Shown here piece by piece: positions 56,563 through 64,000 of a stretch of 64,000 nucleotides of DNA (position 1 is the first letter of the stretch; each line of letters begins with the position of its first letter). The position numbers were made by a program, and so were the translations under genes. The stretch is from Fragilariopsis cylindrus CCMP1102 (taxonomy: Eukaryota > Bacillariophyta > Bacillariophyceae > Bacillariales > Bacillariaceae): assembly GCA_900095095.1 (NCBI GenBank), contig FMBT01000393.1:87549-151548 (forward strand), read 5' to 3'. The notes beneath the pieces were generated by a model. That model saw only the letters and a list, made by a program, of their open reading frames with translations, made no database searches and was not told the DNA's origin.

Positions 56563-58020
56563 TTGCTTCAGCTGAACAACCCGACATAAAATACTGATCT
56601 TAGACACTGCATATACCTTTTAACTTCCATTTTCAATAGCATATCAACTACTGTTAATGTGAGTGCATCCACAATCAGTGCAACAGTAATAGTTTATGAA
56701 CATACCAACTGTAATTTTTTTACACAGTAAATTACCTAGTAAAATGTGAGTGTGGTTACTGCTGCAGCAGTTGTACAACCCGACATAAAATACTGATCTT
56801 AGACACTGCATATACCTTTTAACTTCCATTTTCAATAGCATATCAACTACTGTTAATGTGAGTGCATCCACAATCAGTGCAACAGTAATAGTTTATGAAC
56901 ATACCAACTGTAATTTTTTTACACAGTAAATTACCTAGTAAAATGTGAGTGACATAAACCACTGAAATTAGCCACAGTATATACCTTTCAACTCGCATTG
57001 GTAACACTATATGAACTATTGGTAACATCAGCAGTGCATCCAGAACAAGTGCAGCACTAATATTTCAAGAAATACCTACACTGTGTCATTTTCACACAGT
57101 AAATTACCAGGTCTTTTTTTTTGGTGTTGAGACTGCTGCAGCTGAATAACCAGACATAAACCACTGAAATTAGCCACAGTGCGTACCTTACATCTTACAT
57201 TTATAACACCATATTAACTATTGGTAACATCAGTGTATCCAGAACAAGTGCAGCACTAATATTTCAAGAAATACCTACACTGTGTCATTTTCACACAGTA
57301 CAATTTGCATGTTGTAACTACTGACTACTATTGTGGAACAACCATAGGTAAAACACTACATTCGGACACAGCACATACCTTTCATCTTGCATTTTCAATA
57401 CTATATCAACTATTGCTGATGTGGTTGTCACCAGAACAAGCGCAACAGTGAACATACCAACTGTAATTTTTTTACACAGTAAATTACCTAGTAAACTTTG
57501 TGTGTTGTTACTGCTGCAGCAGTTGTACAACCAGACATAAAATACTGAACTCAGACACAGCAGATACCTTTTAACTTCCATTTTCAATAGCATATCAACT
57601 ACTGTTAATGTGAGTGCATCCACAACAGGCGCAACAGTCACAGTTTATGAACATACCAACTGTAAATTTTTTACACAGTAAATTACCTAGTAAACTTTGT
57701 GTGTTGCTACTGCTGCAGCAGTTGAACAACCAGACATAAAATACTGAACTCAGACACAGCATATACCTTTTAACTTCCATTTTCAATAGCATATCAACTA
57801 TTGATAATGTGAGTGCATCCACAACAGGCGCAACAGTCACAGTTTATGAACATACCAACTGTAAATTTTTTACACAGTAAATTACCTAGTAAACTTTGTG
57901 TGTTGCTACTGCTGCAGCAGTTGAACAACCAGACATAAAATACTGAACTCAGACACAGCATATACCTTTTAACTTCCATTTTCAATAGCATATCAACTAT
58001 TGTTAAACTATTGAATTTGT
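56563..58020 (+). repeat. Satellite, about eight units of ~190-200 bp
   Basis: Units share AACTTCCATTTTCAATAGC, CATATCAACTA, GTGAGTGCATCCAC, GAACATACCAACTGTAA, TTTACACAGTAAATTACC and CTGCTGCAGCAGTTG. Equivalent positions fall near 56621, 56820, 56989, 57187, 57382, 57572, 57771 and 57970. Units 1-2 and 6-8 are close copies within each set. Units 3-4 are diverged (TAGCCACAGT, ATCAGT) and resemble each other; the unit-2/unit-3 junction lacks the CTGCTGCAG segment. Minus-strand ORFs of 60-107 codons recur in it but the period is not a multiple of three. Confidence 0.92.
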
Positions 58021-58403
58021 GTAGTTGAATACAATGTGGGTGCACACAACATACCTACAACAAAGTGAGCTCACAATAACTAATTATTTATCAAATTTTG
58101 CAAACAGTTTGTTACATTGAAGGATGAGTCCTCCAGACCTATTGGGCAGATGAAACCTTGTAATCTAATTTCAACAACAAAACAGAGGTGAATTAAATTA
58201 ATACTATATAATCTGTGTAGTAGTTCAATACAAATGTAACTTTATTATATATTATAGTGTATTGTGTATTATTATTGCTACCCTATTTAATATTGTTTTA
58301 TTTCCCACTGCGGGTGGTCATACGTGTTACAATAATTTTAGGAGAAACATCTTCAACAACATCATCTTCAACAACATCATCAAGAATGGAATCTTTAGAA
58401 TCA

Positions 58404-58462
58404 GAATCAGATTGGGAACCAGAACCAGAATCAGAACCAGAACCAGAACCAGAACCATTACC
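58404..58462 (+). repeat. CAGAAC hexanucleotide tract
   Basis: Imperfect CAGAAC/CAGAAT units, next to the 3' end of the minus-strand ORF ending at 58476. Confidence 0.8.
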
Positions 58463-58475
58463 ATTACCATTCAGC

Positions 58476-59267
58476 TCAGTTCAGGCTCAGAATCCAACTC
58501 ATCTCATCAGCAGGTGGGTTTGCAGTGGTATCTTCAACATCAGATTCTTCAGGATTTTCTTCCTCAGATTCTTCAGGAATGTCAACAGTTGTCTTATTCA
58601 ATTCTTCCTTGACCAATTCACCAACATAGAGTCCAACACGAGTATTCAACTGTGATAGAAAGTGGGAGAGAGAGACTTTCCCAGGTTGTTGGTAGAACCA
58701 GAGACCATACCATCAGATTACCCCAACACCAACAGCTTGTGCTCTGGAATTGGAACCACAAGGAAGAGATGCTTCTTCATCACCGGCTGCTTCAGTAACA
58801 GTAGCAGATGGTTTAGCCGCAGCAGCAGGAAGGTTAATAGGATGAACAGCAGCAAATTCCAAGAGATACTTATAATCAACAGGAATCGCAAATTCAGTGG
58901 GAGGCTTCAATTTGTTGCAAACAAGGTAGTTGCAGTACCATTCCATAAACTGGGAATAATGTCTGCATTTGCTCCCATGATTTTGAGAGTATGTCGAGAC
59001 TGTATAACCAGAGGCCCCCTTTCCTGCAAGAAGACAGCAATGGCAATACAACTTTGATTGACTGCATGGAAACGGTGCGCAAATGAGGGGGTTGTCAATT
59101 GAAAAAGTACCAGTGACTGCCTGAACAAGTTTACCATAAGTATGGGGATGTGGAAGAGGGACAGCTCGAGTAGAACCACATGCAACACCATCCAGTCCAG
59201 GTAAGTGAAGTTCTCCAGGAAGGATAGTGACATCCTTAGGCTCATTATTAGTGTTGTTGTTCATCAT
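58476..59267 (-). CDS. Cys/His-rich ORF of unknown function, possibly mobile-element
   Basis: ATG at 59267 begins a frame of 184 codons ending at TGA 58713-58715. The same frame goes on after the stop, and a 72-nt GT-AG intron (58721-58650, GTAATC donor, CTATCACAG acceptor) would remove the TGA and give 239 aa ending at 58476. The protein has a Pro/Gly-rich N-terminus (PGELHLPGLDGVACG), a Cys/His-rich centre (CSQSKLYCHCCLLAGKG, NHGSKCRHYSQFMEWYCNYLVC) that might bind zinc, an Ala/Pro-rich stretch and an acidic end (PEESEEENPEESDVED). I do not recognise it. It faces the recombinase-like ORF across the satellite, so both may belong to one element. Whether the TGA is spliced out or is a real stop is open. 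Confidence 0.5.
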
Positions 59268-60460
59268 GGTATAAAATGCTGTGGTATAGTAAGAGGTGTA
59301 ACAAAGAGAAACAGAGGATGAGATAAATCAGGCAAAAGTTAGGCTACTAAAATCCCATTGTCACTATGCCACAAAAGTAGTATATATTTATCTTACCAAA
59401 GTATAATTAAGAAGCAAGAATAGAAAACACAAAGTGTGTGGAAAGTGCAGTGAATGTGTGTGTGTGTTTGGTAGTAAGTCAAAGTAGAATTGTGAGAGTA
59501 ATGAAAATGATGATCAATAATGAATGAATGCATGATGATCAGTCTCAACCAAAAATCGAATTGATTTGAAAAATACTGTTATTTTTCATCCAAAAATATA
59601 CAAATAAACAGTCTTATATAACATATCAAGATATAATATATACAAAAAATATTACTTAGAGGTAATTAGATTTGACAGTTGTAATTCCCCTAACTGTTAT
59701 AGGTGTAAGCAAGGCTGGTGCAATGGAACATATACAATGTTGTATAAATATATACTATAATATAACATTAACAGTATTTGTCTTATCAAGTAGTGTATAA
59801 GACAATGCTTGTACAGTAGTGTGTGTGTGTGTACTGTATTAGTTTTTTTGATGGGATTGATTTGATTCATGAGTGGATCTTGGATCAGTGACTGATTTGA
59901 TTCATGAATGATTAATTTTCATTTAGTCGCGCAAAATATATGATATGATATGATATCATATATCATACGAGGTGATGTGCATTTTTTGAGTCACACAAGG
60001 GACTCAAAAAACTGAGCGGATTGATTGAAAAGATGAGCGAACGCGCATCCGCTCATAAAAAATTGTTCTTTTTCACGGCGTATCGCTTTTGGAAATTTAT
60101 TCTTTTTTTGATTGGGGAAGTGAATTGTCTTTCGTTTGTACGGTCGAAGTGTTCTTAGCATGCATCATGCTTTGGACTGATTGATTCATTCGATTCGATC
60201 CGACTCTCATTCGATTGATTCAATTCAAAATTGCACTAACAATTTACAATAGAAATACCAAGATATATTAATGTAGCTTTTTACTGTAGCATTAACAGCA
60301 CTGTATGTCTTGTTCTTGATCGATGATCTTGATTTGATTCATTCTTGAACCGATTGATTCGTCATTCATAAACGAATAGCAATTGTCTGTCGAAGCGTTC
60401 TACATTGTTGTTGTTGTTTGTTGTTATTTTACATTGCTGTTGTTCTTTGTTGTTATTTAT
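59268..60460. other. AT-rich gap with palindromes
   Basis: No gene. It contains a GT run (~59457-59468), a TGATA/TATCA palindromic stretch (59940-59968) and a perfect 11-bp inverted repeat at 59982-60011. Confidence 0.5.
59982..60011. repeat. 11-bp inverted repeat (TTTTTTGAGTC / GACTCAAAAAA)
   Basis: Arms 59982-59992 and 60001-60011 with an 8-bp spacer. The same GACTCAAAAAA word occurs twice at ~53704-53740, on the other side of the mobile-element-like block. The core resembles a bZIP half-site (TGAGTC). Confidence 0.8.
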
Positions 60461-60769
60461 TTACATTGTGTTTCTTCTTCTTCTTCGTACAGGACGAGTT
60501 GGAGGACCGCTGTTATTGCAACTGCTACTACTACAACTATGACTATCAGCATCCCATCGTGATAATGAAAGTAGAGTAGTAGTATCTTCATCACTTTTGT
60601 CTTCATCAGCGAATGACGATGTTGTTGTTGTTTGGATAGATTTTTTGTCTTCTTCTACCGTAATGGTACTATTATTACCATCATCAGTATCATCATTATT
60701 AATTGTGTCGAGGTATTGTGATTCAATGATAGTATAAAGTGATAATGATAATGGATGTAACATAATCAT
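60461..60769 (-). CDS. Small low-complexity hypothetical protein
   Basis: About 102 aa from ATG 60769 (the TTG at 60781 is ignored). The sequence starts MIMLHPLSLSLYTIIESQYL, continues as Asp/Ser/Thr-rich polar sequence, has the block LLSLSRWDADSHSCSSSSC and ends PPTRPVRRRRRNTM. Nothing else is recognisable. A short acidic protein with a basic Pro/Arg tail is plausible in this lineage, but a chance ORF cannot be excluded. Confidence 0.35.
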   Translation of the reverse strand: MIMLHPLSLSLYTIIESQYLDTINNDDTDDGNNSTITVEEDKKSIQTTTTSSFADEDKSDEDTTTLLSLSRWDADSHSCSSSSCNNSGPPTRPVRRRRRNTM

Positions 60770-62675
60770 CGTGATGATCAATATAATGTAATATGATATG
60801 GATGAATAATATAATCTTATGTTCCTACTGATTATTAGTTTATGTTCCTAACTTAGTGTAGCTAGCGTTAGCACTGTAGGACTAGTTCTTATTCTTGATC
60901 GATGATCATGTCACTTTTTAGGAAAATAGCAATAATCAGATAATGCATGTAGGGATCTGACACAGCGGAGAAAAAGGATTATAGTACTTGTAGTTGTAGT
61001 AGATTGATATTATAATGATATTACTCCTTCCGATATTTCTTTTGCGACTACTACAATACGATTACGACTAGTTACGACTAAGTACAAAGTATCATAATAT
61101 CATTGCTATTATATCGATCTACAGTACTACAGCTAGAACTGTATATCGTAACTTCAAGTAAGATATCGTAACTTCAAATAAGAATTACAAAGCATCTTAA
61201 GTTTTAATTTATCTCAATTTTATTACTTAGTGTTCGTTTCAACTTTATATACTGTATACAAAATTGATGTAAAGAATCATCCGACTTACAAATTACTACG
61301 ACTACTGTACGACATTACCGTAACTACAAGTATCATATCATTGCTATTATCGATCTACTGTACTACTACAGCCAGAACTGTAATTTGCGATGGACGTGGA
61401 CGCGATGACAATAGAACTGCATGTGGAACATACTATATTATGTACAGTAATCGTAACTTCAAGTATAGAATTAAACCAGTACCTTGAAACTATGTTTGAC
61501 CGGTATAACCTCACCACGTAAGCGAAAAAAAATTGAGTGTGATTCTTAGTGGTTATTGTTTGTTTGTTTAATATATAATATATATATAAGATTATATTGA
61601 ACTTGCATTATTTGCTTATGACATAATACACATACATACATTATTCGTCATGTACTGCAAGGTAAAAGCTTTGAAAATAGGAGCAATTACCATATATACG
61701 GATGAAAATAATACCGGTAACCGTATACAGTATTTGTATTTACAAGAACTTAGTCGTAAACAAGGCGTTATTCATTATTTTGCTAGTGAAAACCGTATCT
61801 GATTGATTTTCCTTGTCGATTTATACCTCCTATGATTAATTTTTTTACAAGTTTCACCGTTCGGCTTTAAAATAATAGCAATAAAAATAAACATATGCCT
61901 CTTTACGAATAGGTCCTATTGACTAAACGAATACTAGTGCATAAACGAATACTTTTATTTATGGTAATTTAGAAAAAAACGTATGGATTAATTTTATTCT
62001 AAGTCATTTCACGTACAAACGATTTAATGTACTTTTCACAAGTATAGATATCTATTACATACATAATAGCTTCGACTAGTCATTCCCAAATACATGATGA
62101 GGGGTGCGCACTGCTAATCCCATATATATTATTGTCGACTAGTCATCCCCAAGTAACACCAGCTCCTTGAAGTAGTCACAAATACGACCTATGACATACT
62201 TCGTTATTACATACAAATATCATTATTATAACACGATTACATATACAGAAGAATGCAAATACATATGACCAAATAAATAGATATATACCAAATTTCGTTT
62301 CAAACAAAAAAAGAAGAATGTAATGTCTCACAATATATGTATGTCATTGTAGTACCACGTTACAGTAACATCACATGCGAATACAATTTTTGATGTGCAG
62401 TACTGTATGCCGATTAAAAAAAACATTCCCGAGTCGACGTGACGTTAGTAGTACAATACTAAATTCTCAAAATCACAAAATACTTCTCAAGCCACATACA
62501 ATCAAAACGAAACAAAAATCCTTTTACCTCTTTCGAAAGTCAAATCAATCCCTTATCTTTTTGACACACACACATCATTAGATCACATACATAAAATAAC
62601 TAAACACATCAAACATTCTGTTCACATTCTTTCATAAAACTTCTCTTTCAAACACAAAACACAAAACAAAACACC
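60770..62675. other. Gene-poor region with short dispersed duplications
   Basis: 1.9 kb. A ~75-bp block (GTATCATAATATCATTGC to AGAACTGTA) at about 61087-61145 recurs imperfectly at about 61330-61382, and CGACTAGTCATTCCCAA (62075) recurs as CGACTAGTCATCCCCAA (62137). No gene is supported. Confidence 0.5.
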
Positions 62676-63689
62676 ATGATTGCATCCTTATTTCACAATC
62701 AAGTCGTTGATTATTGTCGTGATCGTATAAATCCATCACGTATTCAATCATTACCAACATTTATTACTAGTAGACGACAGACTATTGGTGCTAACTCAAA
62801 TAAACAAAAACAAACACCAACTACACAACATAAACTACGTCAACGTCGTCGTAATTCTGATTTAATAACAACGAAAGAATACAAGAAGGTTGAAAGAGGT
62901 GGTGGACAAAGAAAACGTTATGATAAAAGTAATGCTAATCTTGACTATAACTTTAGTGCTTATGATTCGGAAGATTCATCCACATCCAACACATCCGAAC
63001 CGTCTGTATCAGAACTATCTTCCTCCTCAAATCATTCATCAACCTCAGCCTCAGCTACTCTTGAGACAAATACGAATAAGAACAAGAAAGGTAATAAGAA
63101 TAATAAAAATGTCAATAATAAAGTTTTAGTTGTCTATAATTTTATTATGATATATATTATTATGTTCATTATTATTGGTGGTACTGCTATCATTGCCACA
63201 GAACGTGGTATTGAATCATTTCATCATCATCATCCTAAAGAAGGTAATAATGATGCTGCTGATGCTTCAACATTAGAATCACGACCACCACAACTTGTTG
63301 TTGAAGAAAAAGAAGAAACTTTATTACAAAAATTACAATTAATGGAAGACGTTGGATCAATAGATGAAGATGAAGATATTGAAGACGAAGACGAAGAAAT
63401 AGGATTTGTATCATCACCAATATCAAATGCTAATGCTGATGCTGCTGATACTGCTACAGAGAATGATACAACAAATCCACAACGATTGCAACAATTTTTA
63501 GATCATGAACATATATCAGAGAGAACTAAAAAGAATAAACTACTACAACAACAGCAACAACAATTATTGGACAAGATCAAGAACAAGAACAATAAAGACG
63601 TACCATCACCACCTGTTGTTGTTGCTGCTGCAACAATGTTATTAAGAAAAACAACAGCAACAAAACCAACCACAACAACAGGAGAATAA
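62676..63689 (+). CDS. Single-TM low-complexity membrane protein, unknown
   Basis: Intronless, 337 aa, ATG at 62676. The N-terminal ~145 residues are basic and Ser/Thr/Asn-rich (RRQTIGANSNK, KLRQRRRNSD, many SST repeats). One TM helix follows at about 148-172 (VLVVYNFIMIYIIMFIIIGGTAII), preceded by a Lys/Asn-rich stretch, then an acidic C-terminal region (MEDVGSIDEDEDIEDEDEE) and a final Gln, Lys and Thr-rich tail. The charge pattern puts the N-terminus in the cytosol. No family is recognised, and most of the length is disordered. The single ordered helix and consistent codon use suggest that it is a real gene. Confidence 0.6.
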   Translation: MIASLFHNQVVDYCRDRINPSRIQSLPTFITSRRQTIGANSNKQKQTPTTQHKLRQRRRNSDLITTKEYKKVERGGGQRKRYDKSNANLDYNFSAYDSEDSSTSNTSEPSVSELSSSSNHSSTSASATLETNTNKNKKGNKNNKNVNNKVLVVYNFIMIYIIMFIIIGGTAIIATERGIESFHHHHPKEGNNDAADASTLESRPPQLVVEEKEETLLQKLQLMEDVGSIDEDEDIEDEDEEIGFVSSPISNANADAADTATENDTTNPQRLQQFLDHEHISERTKKNKLLQQQQQQLLDKIKNKNNKDVPSPPVVVAAATMLLRKTTATKPTTTTGE

Positions 63690-64000
63690 ATATAATGGAT
63701 TATTGAACTAGATCAAATTAAATTGGATCTACTGTCTGTATATTACATTCAACGTACTGTATATAATTACTGTCGTCAGGGCACTATAGAGTTAAAGTTA
63801 GTTCTTTTACTTAACATATAATCACTACTGTTAATCAAAATACTACAAACATCTACATCTTTATCTCTAATAAGTTATCTACAGTAATACTAGCTCCTAC
63901 CTAGTAGGACCTAGAACAATTTACTTACTCTAATCTACTCTATGCGCCGACCACCTATACTGTAGCATGATGCTGATACCGATAGCATGCTACTGTTAGT
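63690..64000. other. AT-rich 3' flank
   Basis: 311 bp to the window edge. No gene or repeat recognised. Confidence 0.5.

Larger units (their letters stand above)
55683..58475. other. Non-genic block with satellite
   Basis: No gene is supported. Most of 56563-58020 is a ~200-bp tandem satellite; the rest is AT-rich. A 70-codon plus ORF at 56187-56399 has no recognisable feature. Confidence 0.5.

Noticed and set aside
56563-58020. CRISPR-like array
   Set aside because: Units are ~200 bp and similar along their whole length, with no short repeat/unique spacer alternation, and the host is eukaryotic.
56644-58045. Minus-strand ORFs (MLLKMEVKRY family) in the satellite
   Set aside because: They recur because the DNA repeats. 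The period (~199 bp) is not a multiple of three, so no continuous repeat protein results, and the best-matching units differ in stops.
1-64000. tRNA, rRNA and snRNA genes
   Set aside because: I looked for B-box-like GGTTCGA words and other signatures by eye and found none with a foldable context. A covariance-model scan would be the decisive test.

Overview
This window looks like nuclear DNA of a photosynthetic stramenopile, most likely a diatom. The evidence is: GT-AG spliceosomal introns (about 70-480 nt, mostly GTAAGN or GTACGN donors); proteins padded with Asn, Ser, Asp, Gln and Thr runs; a DUF6824 protein, a family abundant in diatoms; and several signal peptides that end at a Phe or Trp in the ASAFAP style of diatom plastid pre-sequences (GNAT, EF-hand/nitroreductase, NAT, EGY-type protease). 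I found no tRNA, rRNA, bacterial operon or CRISPR array.

Layout. 0-13.4 kb: TMEM242-like fragment (-), DUF6824 protein (-), IAH1-type SGNH esterase (+), plastid-type GNAT (-), cupin-DUF952 fusion (+, two apparent frameshifts), small one-TM protein (+), KH protein (-). 14-26 kb: EF-hand/nitroreductase (+), Hip/ST13 co-chaperone (+), MFSD5/MOT2-type transporter (+), five-exon SGT1/HPAT-like glycosyltransferase (-), arylamine N-acetyltransferase (+). 26-36 kb: nuclear-type coiled-coil protein (+), PEX3 (-), EGY-type M50 protease (+). 36-50 kb: an intronless 1,766-aa FAD oxidase-methyltransferase (+), DHRS7-like SDR (-), two tandem beta-propeller-like secreted paralogues (+,+), membrane PAF-acetylhydrolase-like lipase (-). 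50-53.6 kb: a GC-richer S9 peptidase gene with two sister introns, bracketed by a 38-bp direct repeat. 54-60 kb: a repeat-rich block with two mobile-element-like ORFs around a ~200-bp satellite. 60-64 kb: sparse, with two low-complexity hypothetical genes.

Most genes are unrelated housekeeping or organelle functions, often in divergent or convergent pairs, so no metabolic cluster is evident. Shared themes are plastid targeting (four genes), secretion or endomembrane location (glycosyltransferase, beta-propeller pair, lipase) and a peroxisome biogenesis factor.

The points I would check first are: (1) two nearly identical introns at different positions of the S9 peptidase gene, which look like introner-type insertions; (2) the giant FAD oxidase-methyltransferase with an unassigned ~800-aa C-terminal part; (3) a 10-nt micro-exon in the glycosyltransferase; (4) six apparent -1 frameshifts in five otherwise intact genes, each at a short homopolymer, plus a seventh of a different kind in the SDR. 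The frameshifts most likely reflect missing bases in the assembly. Coordinates given for spliced genes are the outer span; exon limits are in each entry.
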